From: Geodermatophilus dictyosporus
Lineage (GTDB): Bacteria; Actinomycetota; Actinomycetes; Mycobacteriales; Geodermatophilaceae
NCBI RefSeq assembly: GCF_900115505.1
Contig: NZ_FOWQ01000007.1
Location: 1 to 64,000, forward strand
Direction of reading: 5' to 3'
Length of the DNA stretch: 64,000 bases
Made by a program: the position numbers and the translations under genes. The notes under the pieces were generated by a model. It was not told the origin of the DNA and made no database searches. It was given only the letters and a program-made list of their open reading frames with translations. Positions 20,123 through 28,711 of this stretch are shown here, one piece after another. Position 1 is the first letter of the stretch. The number at the start of each line of letters is the position of its first letter.

Positions 20123-20986
20123 TCAGAAGTCCCCGCCGCCGAAGTCGCCGCCCCCGAAGTCGCCGCCCCCGAAGTCGCCCCCGCCGCCGTAGTCGCCGCC
20201 GCCGTGGTCACCGCCGTAGCCGTTGTCGGCGCCGCCGCCGAAGTCGGCACCCGGGTCGCCGCCGTAGCCGCCGTCCGCGGCGGCGTAGTCGCCGCCGCCG
20301 TCCCCACCGCCGTCCCCACCGCCGTCCGCACCGTCGGCGTAGCCCTCCGCGTAGGCCTCCTCGTCACCGCCGCCGAACAGGCCGGAGTCGCCGAGGCCGG
20401 TGTCGAACAGCGCGTCGGCCACCGCGGTGCCGATCACCAGGCCGCCGACGGTGCCCAGCAGGCTGCCGCCCAGCGAGCTGCCGAAGCCGCCCATCCGCGG
20501 CCCGTAGCCGTAGCCGCCGCCGTAGCCGCCGCCGTACTGGGGGCCGTAACCGGGTCCGTAGCCGGGGCCGGGTCCGTAGCCGGGGCCGCCGAAACCGCCG
20601 CCGAACGCGCGCTCCAGCGTCCCGGGCTGGCGCAGCTCGGCGCGGGTGGCCACCCGGGCCAGCGTCTGCGGGTCGTCGGCGCGGGGCCGCTCGCCGGCCG
20701 GGACCGCGGCCGCGAGCTGGGTGAGCACCTCCTGCCGCTGCTGCTGGGTCAGCTGGGAGAACGCCTCGGTGTGCGCCTGCTCGATCTGGTCGGGCGGCGC
20801 GGTGCGCAGCAGGTACCGGTAGCGCTCGACGGCCTGCTGGTCGGTGAGCTGCTGGCGCTGCCCACCGCCGCGCGCGGGCGGCGGTGGTGGTGGTGGCGCG
20901 TAGGAGTCCGCGTACGCGTCCGTGTGGGCGTCGTACCGGGGCTCCGGTGCGCGGCGCCGGCCGAACAACCGGTCGAGCAGTCCCAT
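20123..20986 (-). CDS. Glycine-rich repeat protein of unknown function
   Basis: 287 residues. The N-terminus (MGLLDRLFGRRRAPEP) is basic, followed by a proline run and a helical segment (about 50-120, Gln-rich, with LTQQQRQEVLTQLAAAVPAG). Then come Gly-Tyr-Pro repeats, a short hydrophobic stretch (SLLGTVGGLVIGTAVADALF) and a long Gly/Asp tail that ends in four GGGDF units. ATG at 20986 with GGGAGGG upstream. It looks like a low-complexity surface or scaffold protein; no catalytic motif is visible. Divergent from the LOV phosphatase gene with a 153-base shared upstream region. Confidence 0.85.
   Translation of the reverse strand: MGLLDRLFGRRRAPEPRYDAHTDAYADSYAPPPPPPPARGGGQRQQLTDQQAVERYRYLLRTAPPDQIEQAHTEAFSQLTQQQRQEVLTQLAAAVPAGERPRADDPQTLARVATRAELRQPGTLERAFGGGFGGPGYGPGPGYGPGYGPQYGGGYGGGYGYGPRMGGFGSSLGGSLLGTVGGLVIGTAVADALFDTGLGDSGLFGGGDEEAYAEGYADGADGGGDGGGDGGGDYAAADGGYGGDPGADFGGGADNGYGGDHGGGDYGGGGDFGGGDFGGGDFGGGDF
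20126..20185 (-). repeat. 15-base coding repeats (GGGDF units)
   Basis: Four in-frame 15-base units encoding GGGDF at the C-terminus of the glycine-rich protein; the bases are nearly identical between units, so slippage could change copy number without a frameshift. Confidence 0.85.
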
Positions 20987-21139
20987 GTCGTCTCCCTCCC
21001 GAGGCCGTCCCCGGGGAGTGCCCCCGCGCGGCCGCCGCACACCTGACCGGCGCGGACGCCCCGTCCGGGTGACCGCCCGGGGGGTGGCACACCGGGGAGC
21101 GGGCGGCGACCGGCGGGGTACAGCAGTTAGATTCGTTGC

Positions 21140-23518
21140 GTGCGACCGGAGGGTGAGCGGCCGAGGGGGGCGACCTCGACCACCCGCACCTCCCGTGCCT
21201 TCGGTGCCGGGCCGCCCGAGGACGGCGTGCGGCCGGAGGCCCGGGCCGCCATGGCGGAGGCCACCGTCCCCGTCGGCGGTCGCGGCGACCGGCAGTCCGA
21301 CGTCGTCACCGCGGCCAGCGCCGCCGTCTCCGGGCACGACGGCTCGGCCGCCGCGCTGCCGGCCGTGCTGGCCGACGTCCCGGTCGCCGTCCTGCTCATC
21401 GACCAGAAGTCCGGGTCGGTCACCTACGCCAACGACGCCGCCATCGAGCTGGCCGGCGACGTGCGGCTGCCGGTCGACATCGACACGTGGGGCGCGGCCG
21501 TCGGCCTCACCGACCTCGCCGGTGCACCGCTCGCGCGCACCACCGGCCCGCTGTCGCTGGTGGCGCAGGGGCAACCGGTCACCGGCGAGGCGGTGCGGCT
21601 GGTGCCCGGCCGCAGCACCGACGCCGGCCGTGCCCGGGACGACGACGGCCGGGGCGACCGCCTGCTGTGGGTCACCGGCTTCCCGCTCTCGCAACCGGGC
21701 AGCACCCAGCAGCTCTCGCTGGTGGTGTTCCTCGAGGTGGAGGGGATCGGCGGCTCGGGGGACGCCGAGTCCGAGCTGCAGGCGCTGCGCGAGCGGGCCG
21801 TCGTCGCCACCGACATCGCCTTCACCATCACCGACCCCCGCCAGCCGGGGAACCCGCTGGTCTGGGTCAACCCGTCCTTCACCCGGATCACCGGGTACTC
21901 CTACGAGGAGTCGGTGGGCCGCAACTGCCGGTTCCTGCAGGGCCCGGCCACCGACCGGGCGGCGGTGGCCGAGATCCGCGCGGCGCTCGCCGCGGAGCGC
22001 GCGCTGACCGTCACGCTGCTCAACCACCGCCGCGACGGCACCGCCTTCTGGAACCAGCTCGCCATCAGCCCGGTCTTCGACGGCGAGGGCGAGCTGGTCA
22101 GCTTCGTCGGCATCCAGACCGACGTCACCGAGCGCGTGCGGGTGGAGAGGGAGCGGGAGGCCGCGCTGGCCGCCGAGCAGGCCGCCCGGCAGGAGGCGGA
22201 GTCCGCCCGCGCCGTCGCCGAGCGGGCGCAGGCCGACGCCGAGCGCGCCCAGGCCGACGCGGAGACCGCGCAGGCCCGGCTGGCGCTCATGGCCGAGGCC
22301 ACCAGCTCGCTGATCGCCACGCTCGACGTCGGTGACCTGCTCGACCGGCTGGCCACCCTGTGCGTACCCACCCTGGCCGACTGGGTGGTCGTCACCGTCG
22401 TCGACGAGCTCGGCGAGGTCCGCGAGGTGGCCTCCCGCGACCGCGAGCTGCGGCTGACCCAGCTGCGCCGCTACGACGCCGGGCACGCGATGCGCCTGCC
22501 GCCCGACTCGCCCAGCCAGCGGGCCATCACCACCTCGCGGTCGGTGCTGGTCGAGCGGCTGCCCGCGCAGCTGGACGAGACCATCGCCTCGCCGTCGGCC
22601 CAGGAGGTCGCCGCCCGGCTGGGTGCGGTGTCGGCGCTGAGCGCACCGCTGGTGGCCCGCCGCCGGACCCGCGGGTCGATCACCCTCGTGCGCACCTCGC
22701 CCGGCCGGCCCTTCACCCCCGAGGACGTCGGCCTGGTCGAGGACCTCGCCCGCCGGGCGGCGCTGGTCCTGGACAACGTGCGGCTCTACCAGCAGGAGCA
22801 CGCGGTGGCCGACACGCTGCAGCGCTCCCTGCTGCCCGAACTGCCCGACATCCCCGGCCTGCGGGCGGCCGCGCACTACGTGAGCGCCTCGACCGCCGCC
22901 GACGTCGGCGGCGACTTCTACGACCTGCTGCAGCTGCCCGACGGGTCCGTCGGCATGGTGGTCGGCGACGTGGTCGGCCACGACGTCGCCGCCGCGGCCG
23001 CGATGGGGCACCTGCGCGGGCTCATCCGCGCCTGCCTGTGGGACGCGCCCGACCCGCACCCGAGCACCGTGCTCACCCGCGTCGACCGGCTGGTGCAGGG
23101 CCTGCGGGTCGCGTCGCTCGCCACGATGACCTACCTCAACGCCGTCCCCCCGGCCACGCCCGGCGGGCCGTGGCGGGCCCGGGTCGCCAACGCGGGCCAC
23201 CCGCCGCTGCTCGTGCGCTCGCCGGACGGCGTGGTGCGGCCCGTCGACGGGGTCACCGGCCTGCTGGTCGGGGTGGACGTCGACGCCGAGCGGGCGGTGC
23301 TCGAGGTCGAGCTGCCGGCCGGGTCGACGGTCCTCGGCTACACCGACGGCCTGGTCGAGATGCCCGGCTCCGACCTCGACCAGGGCATCGCCGCGCTGGT
23401 CGAGCGGCTGTCGGCGACCCCGGTGGACGCCTCGCCGCGGGAGCTGTGCGACGCCGCGGTCAGCGCTCCCCTCGACGGCCGCGACGACGTCGCGCTCATC
23501 GCCGTCCGCTTCGAGTAG
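21140..23518 (+). CDS. LOV-GAF-SpoIIE (PPM) phosphatase, probable blue-light receptor
   Basis: 792 residues. Order: a degenerate PAS region (about 70-200); a LOV domain (about 215-335) with the flavin-binding signature GRNCRFLQ at 260-267 and photoactive Cys263; a coiled-coil linker of Glu/Ala/Arg repeats (335-375); a GAF domain (about 380-535); and a SpoIIE-type phosphatase (about 570-792) with metal ligands in DVGGDFYDLL, VVGDVVGHD and GRDDVALIAV. Such phosphatases act on anti-sigma factor antagonists (RsbV-like), so light may tune a general stress sigma factor; that output is inferred. GTG at 21140 lacks a clear ribosome binding site; ATG at 21251 is an alternative. Confidence 0.93.
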   Translation: MRPEGERPRGATSTTRTSRAFGAGPPEDGVRPEARAAMAEATVPVGGRGDRQSDVVTAASAAVSGHDGSAAALPAVLADVPVAVLLIDQKSGSVTYANDAAIELAGDVRLPVDIDTWGAAVGLTDLAGAPLARTTGPLSLVAQGQPVTGEAVRLVPGRSTDAGRARDDDGRGDRLLWVTGFPLSQPGSTQQLSLVVFLEVEGIGGSGDAESELQALRERAVVATDIAFTITDPRQPGNPLVWVNPSFTRITGYSYEESVGRNCRFLQGPATDRAAVAEIRAALAAERALTVTLLNHRRDGTAFWNQLAISPVFDGEGELVSFVGIQTDVTERVRVEREREAALAAEQAARQEAESARAVAERAQADAERAQADAETAQARLALMAEATSSLIATLDVGDLLDRLATLCVPTLADWVVVTVVDELGEVREVASRDRELRLTQLRRYDAGHAMRLPPDSPSQRAITTSRSVLVERLPAQLDETIASPSAQEVAARLGAVSALSAPLVARRRTRGSITLVRTSPGRPFTPEDVGLVEDLARRAALVLDNVRLYQQEHAVADTLQRSLLPELPDIPGLRAAAHYVSASTAADVGGDFYDLLQLPDGSVGMVVGDVVGHDVAAAAAMGHLRGLIRACLWDAPDPHPSTVLTRVDRLVQGLRVASLATMTYLNAVPPATPGGPWRARVANAGHPPLLVRSPDGVVRPVDGVTGLLVGVDVDAERAVLEVELPAGSTVLGYTDGLVEMPGSDLDQGIAALVERLSATPVDASPRELCDAAVSAPLDGRDDVALIAVRFE

Positions 23519-23534
23519 GCGGAGGGGCCGGGGC

Positions 23535-24038
23535 TCAGGCGTCGGGGTCCTCCGCGAGGCCGTAGCGGCCGCGGTGGAACAGCAGCGGACGGCGCTGCGG
23601 GTCGGCGGCGAGGTCGAGCACGCGGGCGGCGACGATCGTGTGGTCCCCGCCGTCGTACTCGGCCCACAGCGTGCAGTCCAGCCACGCGACGACGCCGTCG
23701 AGGACGGGGGAGCCGTACCGGCTGGGCCGCCAGGAGACGCCGGCGAACTTGTCCACGCCCGAGCGGGCGAACGCGGACGACAGCCCGGCCTGGTCCTCCG
23801 CGAGCACGTTGACGCAGAACCGGCCGAGGTCGCGCAGGCGCGGCCAGGTGCGGGAGGTGCGCGCCGGCGCGAGGGCCACGAGCGGCGGGTCCAGCGACAG
23901 GGAGCTGAACGACTGGCAGGTGAACCCGATCGGGCCGCCCTCGGTGTCGGCGGTCACCACGGTGACGCCGGAGGCGAAGTGCCCGAGGACGTCGCGCATC
24001 ACCCGCGGGTCGATGACCTCGACCGGCTCCCCGCTCAC
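23535..24038 (-). CDS. Flavin reductase-like FMN-binding protein
   Basis: 167 residues of the split-barrel flavin reductase family. Signatures: MRDVLGHFASGVTVVTA near the front, GFTCQSFSSLSLDPPLV for FMN binding, and RFCVNVLAEDQ. Such proteins supply reduced flavin to two-component monooxygenases, but no oxygenase component is adjacent. GTG start at 24038. It ends 16 bases from the stop of the convergent LOV phosphatase gene. Confidence 0.93.
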   Translation of the reverse strand: MSGEPVEVIDPRVMRDVLGHFASGVTVVTADTEGGPIGFTCQSFSSLSLDPPLVALAPARTSRTWPRLRDLGRFCVNVLAEDQAGLSSAFARSGVDKFAGVSWRPSRYGSPVLDGVVAWLDCTLWAEYDGGDHTIVAARVLDLAADPQRRPLLFHRGRYGLAEDPDA

Positions 24039-24138
24039 CCGGTGGTCCGGGGGAGCACCGGGTCGGACACGATCACTCGGCCCTCCTCGTCACCTGCACG
24101 GATGTCACGCGACGGGACCCATCCTGCCCCCTGAGCAG

Positions 24139-24152
24139 GTTCCACGTGGAAC
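24139..24152. other. parS-like palindrome, copy 2
   Basis: GTTCCACGTGGAAC, intergenic between the flavin reductase gene and the divergent PAS-GGDEF gene. Identical to the copies at 11042, 33289 and 61219. Confidence 0.55.
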
Positions 24153-24220
24153 GAGGGCGGGAACTGAGGGAACACCGGGGATGATCTCGGTGTCGCTAGG
24201 GGGAGGACTGGAGGTGCACC

Positions 24221-25099
24221 GTGTTCGACGTCGAGGCCGGGGGGAGCCCGCCGCGCGCCGACCTGGACAGCGCCTTCACCCACTCACCGATGGGCGTGGC
24301 ACTGAGCACGCCCAGTGGCGAGCTGCTGGCCGTCAACGCCGTCCTCGGTGAGCTGGTCGGCGTCCCCGCCGAGCAGCTGCGCGGCGCCACGCTGTTCGCC
24401 TACACCCACCCCGAGGACGTGCCCGGCGCGCGGGCGGTGTGCCGGGAGCTGCGCGAGCGCCGGGGCCGGGTGCGCTACGAGTGCCGCGTGCAGCGCCCCG
24501 ACGGCCGCGTGGTGCCGGTCCAGGTGACGACGTCGTGGGTCGAGGGCGACCCGCCGCACCTGGTGATGGTGGTCGAGGACGTCACCGAGCGGAAGGAGCT
24601 GGAGGAGCGGCTGCTGCACCTGTCGGCGCACGACCCGCTCACCGGCCTGCCCAACCGGCTGCTGTTCCACGACCGGTTGCGGCACGCGCTCGAGCGTGGC
24701 CACCGGGAGCACACGCCGACCTGCGTGCTGGTGCTCGACCTCGACGGGTTCAAGGCGGTCAACGACCAGCACGGGCACCACACCGGTGACGCCGTCCTCG
24801 TGGCGGTGGCCGGCCGGCTCGCCGGCGTGCTGCGGGCCAGCGACACCGCGGCGCGGCTCGGCGGCGACGAGTTCGCCGTCGTCTGCGAGAACACCGAGCG
24901 CACCGACGCCGAGCGCCTCGCCGCGCGGCTGCGGGAGGTGATGCCGGGGACCCTGACCGTCGGCGGCACGACGGTGCGGGTCGGGCTGAGCATCGGCATC
25001 GGCTCGGTGGACGCCGGCACCGAGCCCGGGGAGGCCGAGGAGGCGGTGGTCCGCCAGGCCGACGCGGCGATGTACGCCGACAAGGCCAGCCGGCGCTGA
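24221..25099 (+). CDS. PAS-GGDEF diguanylate cyclase
   Basis: 292 residues. A PAS domain (about 15-125) ends in VVEDVTERKELEERLLHLSAHD, the usual PAS-GGDEF joint. The cyclase domain (about 130-290) has DPLTGLPNR, DLDGFKAVND and an intact active loop LGGDEFAVV, so it should make cyclic di-GMP from GTP. It has no membrane segment and no EAL domain. I see no clear RxxD inhibitory site before GGDEF. GTG at 24221 with GGAGG seven bases upstream. Confidence 0.94.
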   Translation: MFDVEAGGSPPRADLDSAFTHSPMGVALSTPSGELLAVNAVLGELVGVPAEQLRGATLFAYTHPEDVPGARAVCRELRERRGRVRYECRVQRPDGRVVPVQVTTSWVEGDPPHLVMVVEDVTERKELEERLLHLSAHDPLTGLPNRLLFHDRLRHALERGHREHTPTCVLVLDLDGFKAVNDQHGHHTGDAVLVAVAGRLAGVLRASDTAARLGGDEFAVVCENTERTDAERLAARLREVMPGTLTVGGTTVRVGLSIGIGSVDAGTEPGEAEEAVVRQADAAMYADKASRR

Positions 25100-25125
25100 C
25101 GGTCCCGGCCGGCGGTCCCGACCCG

Positions 25126-25185
25126 CGCCGTGCCGGTCAGCGCCGTGCCGGTCAGCGCCGTGCCGGTCAGCGCCGTGCCGGTCAG
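25126..25185. repeat. Four perfect 15-base tandem repeats
   Basis: CGCCGTGCCGGTCAG repeated four times without change between two convergent genes, the last copy covering the stop codon of the minus-strand gene. Likely made by slippage. Confidence 0.95.
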
Positions 25186-25853
25186 CCGCCGGCGGCCCAC
25201 CCCGTGGTGCGCGGCAGCCGGGCGAAGACCGCGGTGAGCACCGGCAGCGGCAGGGCGAACACGAGGAAGAGGCCGAAGCCGGCCACCGCGTCGGCGTCCT
25301 CCGTGGCCGCCACCACCACGAGGACGAGGAACAGCACGACCACCGCGGCCAGCGCGGAGCAGAACAGCGGCAGCGGCGAGCGCCGGCCGAGCAGCCACAC
25401 CCCGCCGGTGACCAGCCCGGCCGCGCACGGCAGCCCCAGGACCAGCGTCGCCGGGACGGCGTCTTCGTCCCCGCCGAGGACGGCGACGAGGAACAGCAGC
25501 GACACCAGCCCGGTGAGGCCGCCGGTGACGAGGCCGAGGACGGCCGCGGCGGTCGCCACCGGAGGGCGGCCCGGGCCGTGCGGCCAGGCCGGCGGTGCCG
25601 GCGGCACGACACCCCACCCCGGCGGCACCCCCCAGGGCACCGGCTGCCCGTAGGGGCCGGGCCGGTGGGCGCCGGGCGGGCCGTACCCGGGCGGGCCGTA
25701 GGGCACGGGGCCGTAGCGGTGGGCCGGCAGGCCGTACGGCTGGGCCGGCGGGCCCGGGGGCGGTACCACCGGGGCCCAGGCCGTCCCCGGCGGGGCCCAG
25801 GCCGTCCCCGGCGGGACGGCCTCCCAGTCCTGCTCGTACGGCTGCCCGGTCAC
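25182..25853 (-). CDS. Proline-rich membrane protein
   Basis: 223 residues. A long N-terminal Pro/Gly/Tyr-rich cytoplasmic region (about 1-100, with a duplicated PPGTAWAP unit) precedes four hydrophobic segments (about 102-125, 135-155, 160-182, 187-208). No family recognised; the layout resembles DUF4190-type proteins. GTG start at 25853. Confidence 0.75.
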   Translation of the reverse strand: MTGQPYEQDWEAVPPGTAWAPPGTAWAPVVPPPGPPAQPYGLPAHRYGPVPYGPPGYGPPGAHRPGPYGQPVPWGVPPGWGVVPPAPPAWPHGPGRPPVATAAAVLGLVTGGLTGLVSLLFLVAVLGGDEDAVPATLVLGLPCAAGLVTGGVWLLGRRSPLPLFCSALAAVVVLFLVLVVVAATEDADAVAGFGLFLVFALPLPVLTAVFARLPRTTGWAAGG

Positions 25854-25920
25854 GCCCGACAGTCTGCCGACGCCCGACCCGCGGACGGCAGGACGCCGCC
25901 GTGCAGCTCGCCCGGACGGG

Positions 25921-27006
25921 TCAGCCGTGCCAGGCGGCGACGACGTCGGAGAAGGCGGCTGCGGCCTGCTCCAGCTCGGCGAGCTCCACGTACTCGTCGA
26001 CGGCGTGCATGACCGCGGGCGTGCCCGGGCCCCACACCACGATGGGCGCGCCGTCGACCACCTGGACCAGCACCGACGCGTCGGTGAAGTAGGTGGCCGG
26101 GGTGGGCCGCACCGGGGCGGGCAGCGTGGCCACCCAGGGGTCGCCCTCGGGGGTGCCGACCGGCGGCAGGTCCACCCGCACCTCGACGTCGGCCACCTCC
26201 GGCTGCGCCCGCCACCAGGACAGCAGGCCCTCGCCGTCGGCGACGGTGCGCATGTCGACGACCACCTCGGCCCGGTCGGGGACGACGTTGGGCACCGTGC
26301 CGCCGGCCACCACGCCGGGGTTCCACGTCTCGGTGCCGAGGAACGGGTCGCTGCGGAAGGGCAGCGCGGTGCCGGCCCGCGCCAGGAGGGCGACCAGGTC
26401 GAGCACCGCGTTGTGCCCGCGCTCGGGCGTGCTGCCGTGCGCGGCCCGGCCCGCGGTGCGCACGGCCAGCCACAGCGCGCCCTTGTGCCCGAGCACCACC
26501 TCGTTGCCCGTGGCCTCGGGGACGACGACCGCCCCGACCGGCAGCTCGGCGACGGCGGCGGCCGCGGCGGCCGCGCCCCGCGACCCGATCTCCTCGTCGC
26601 TGGTGAGCAGCAGCGAGACCGGCGCCTGCGGGTCCGCCGCCGCCAGCGCCGCCACCGCGGCCACGACGCCGGCCTTCATGTCGCTGCCGCCGCGGCCCCA
26701 CACCCGCCCGTCCTCGAGCTGCGCGCCGAACGGGTCGCGCTGCCAGGCGGCCGCGTCGGGCACCGGCACGGTGTCGACGTGGCAGGCCAGCAGCAGCTGC
26801 CGCCGTCCCGGGTCGGCCGGGGTGCGCAGCAGCCGCCACGGGTGGTCGCGGTCGCGGCCCTCGGTCACCAGCAGGTGCGGCGCGTGCTCGTGCAGCACCT
26901 CGGTGACCGCGCCCTGCAGGTCGCGCTGCCCGTCGGCGTCGCCGGACACGGTGGAGCGGCCGACGAGTTCGCGCACCAGCGCGGTGGGGTCCAGGGCCGT
27001 CGTCAT
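25921..27006 (-). CDS. M20 family metallopeptidase (ArgE/DapE-like)
   Basis: 361 residues. Zinc ligands and catalytic residues: LACHVDTVPV, WGRGGSDMKAG, TSDEEIGSRG, PEATGNEVV and the C-terminal His in PAVMHAVDEY. A dimerisation domain (LWLAVRTAGRAAHGSTPERG) sits in the middle. The sequence is closest to succinyl-diaminopimelate desuccinylase or acetylornithine deacetylase, but no lysine or arginine genes are adjacent, so the substrate is open. ATG at 27006 chosen; the open frame upstream lies inside the next gene. Confidence 0.9.
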   Translation of the reverse strand: MTTALDPTALVRELVGRSTVSGDADGQRDLQGAVTEVLHEHAPHLLVTEGRDRDHPWRLLRTPADPGRRQLLLACHVDTVPVPDAAAWQRDPFGAQLEDGRVWGRGGSDMKAGVVAAVAALAAADPQAPVSLLLTSDEEIGSRGAAAAAAAVAELPVGAVVVPEATGNEVVLGHKGALWLAVRTAGRAAHGSTPERGHNAVLDLVALLARAGTALPFRSDPFLGTETWNPGVVAGGTVPNVVPDRAEVVVDMRTVADGEGLLSWWRAQPEVADVEVRVDLPPVGTPEGDPWVATLPAPVRPTPATYFTDASVLVQVVDGAPIVVWGPGTPAVMHAVDEYVELAELEQAAAAFSDVVAAWHG

Positions 27007-27031
27007 GGCCCGATCCTGCTCCCGGGAGCGC

Positions 27032-28666
27032 TCAGCCGCCGAGTGCGGCGCCGACGACGGCGCGGGCCTCCTCCTGCACGCGCGCGAGGTGCTCCGGGCC
27101 GCGGAAGGACTCCGCGTACACCTTGTAGACGTCCTCGGTGCCCGAGGGGCGGGCGGCGAACCAGGCGTTCTCGGTGACCACCTTGAGCCCGCCGAGCGCC
27201 GCGCCGTTGCCCGGCGCCTCGGTGAGCTTGGCGGTGATCGGCTCACCGGCCAGCTCGGTGGCGGTGACGTCGGAGGGCGACAGCTTCCCGAGGGCGGCCT
27301 TCTCCGCTCGCGTCGCCGGGGCGTCCACCCGGGCGTAGGCCGACTCGCCGTACCGCGCGACCAGCTCGGCGTGCAGCTGGGACGGCGAGCTCCCGGTCAC
27401 CGCCTGGATCTCCGCGGCCAGCAGGGCCAGCAGGAGGCCGTCCTTGTCCGTCGTCCACACCCGGCCGTCGCGGCGCAGGAAGGAGGCGCCGGCGGACTCC
27501 TCGCCGCCGAAGCCGACCGTGCCGTCGAGCAGGCCGGGGACGAACCACTTGAACCCGACCGGCACCTCCACCAGTCGCCGGCCCAGCCCCGCCACCACGC
27601 GGTCGATCAGGGAGGAGGACACCAGCGTCTTGCCCACCGCCACGTCGGCGCCCCACTCGGGGCGGTGCGCGAACAGGTGGGAGATCGCGACGGCGAGGAA
27701 GTGGTTGGGGTTCATCAGCCCGGCGTCGGGGGTGACGATGCCGTGCCGGTCGGCGTCGGCGTCGTTGCCGGTGGCGACCTGGTACTCCGACCGCTTGCCG
27801 ATGAGCGAGGCCATCGCCGACGGCGACGAGCAGTCCATCCGGATCTTCCCGTCCCAGTCCAGCGTCATGAACCGCCAGGTGGGGTCGACCAGCGGGTTGA
27901 CCACGGTGAGGTCGAGGCGGTGCCGCTCGGCGATCGCCGCCCAGTAGTCGACGCTCGCCCCGCCCAGCGGGTCGGCGCCGATCCGCACCCCGGCGTCGCG
28001 GACGGCGTCGAGGTCGAGCACCGCCGGCAGGTCGTCGACGTAGGCGGCGACGTAGTCGTGCCGCTGCGCCGCGGCGTGCGCTCGGCTGAAGGGGATCCGG
28101 CGCACCCCGTCGAGGCCCGCGGCGAGCAGCTCGTTGGCGCGGTCGGCGATGGTCCTCGTGGCGTCGGTTTCGGCCGGGCCGCCCGAGGGCGGGTTGTACT
28201 TGAACCCGCCGTCGCGGGGCGGGTTGTGCGACGGGGTGACGACGATGCCGTCGGCGAGCCCGGAGCCCCTGCCCCGGTTGGCGGCGAGGATCGCGTGGCT
28301 GACCGCCGGGGTGGGCGTGTACCGGCCGGCGGCGTCGACGAGCACCGTCACGTCGTTGGCGGCGAGCACCTCCAGCGCCGAGGCCCACGCCGGCTCGGAC
28401 AGGGCGTGGGTGTCGCGGCCGAGGAACAGCGGGCCGTCGTAGCCCTGCGCCTTCCGGTACTCGCAGATGGCCTGGGTGGTGGCCAGGATGTGCGCCTCGT
28501 TGAACGCCGTGTCGAACGAGGACCCCCGGTGCCCGGAGGTGCCGAACGACACCCGCTGGCCGGGATCGGCCGGATCCGGCACCAGCGTGTAGTAGGCGGT
28601 CACCAGCGAGGCGACGTCGACCAGGTCGGCGGGGGCGGCGGGCTGGCCGGCACGGGGATCGGTCAC
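27032..28666 (-). CDS. pgm: Phosphoglucomutase (alpha-D-glucose phosphate-specific)
   Basis: Interconverts glucose 1-phosphate and glucose 6-phosphate; 544 residues. Signatures: [17 protein letters not shown], the phosphoserine loop [18 protein letters not shown], the metal loop DADRHGIV, the sugar-binding GEESAGASF, and the phosphate-binding [18 protein letters not shown] start at 28666. It can feed glucose 1-phosphate to nucleotide-sugar and trehalose synthesis. The 45-base gap to bluB-cobT suggests possible co-transcription. Confidence 0.96.
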   Translation of the reverse strand: MTDPRAGQPAAPADLVDVASLVTAYYTLVPDPADPGQRVSFGTSGHRGSSFDTAFNEAHILATTQAICEYRKAQGYDGPLFLGRDTHALSEPAWASALEVLAANDVTVLVDAAGRYTPTPAVSHAILAANRGRGSGLADGIVVTPSHNPPRDGGFKYNPPSGGPAETDATRTIADRANELLAAGLDGVRRIPFSRAHAAAQRHDYVAAYVDDLPAVLDLDAVRDAGVRIGADPLGGASVDYWAAIAERHRLDLTVVNPLVDPTWRFMTLDWDGKIRMDCSSPSAMASLIGKRSEYQVATGNDADADRHGIVTPDAGLMNPNHFLAVAISHLFAHRPEWGADVAVGKTLVSSSLIDRVVAGLGRRLVEVPVGFKWFVPGLLDGTVGFGGEESAGASFLRRDGRVWTTDKDGLLLALLAAEIQAVTGSSPSQLHAELVARYGESAYARVDAPATRAEKAALGKLSPSDVTATELAGEPITAKLTEAPGNGAALGGLKVVTENAWFAARPSGTEDVYKVYAESFRGPEHLARVQEEARAVVGAALGG

Positions 28667-28711
28667 GGCGACGATCCTGGCCCGCCGCCGCCCCGCGTGG
28701 CGACCCGGACC

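Noticed and set aside
20123-23200. Minus-strand frame of about 1,025 codons joining the glycine-rich protein to sequence antisense to the LOV phosphatase
   Set aside because: Only the last 288 codons, after an ATG with a good ribosome binding site, look coding; the rest is antisense to a clear gene.
25126-25185. CRISPR-like repeat array
   Set aside because: The repeats are contiguous 15-base units with no spacers.
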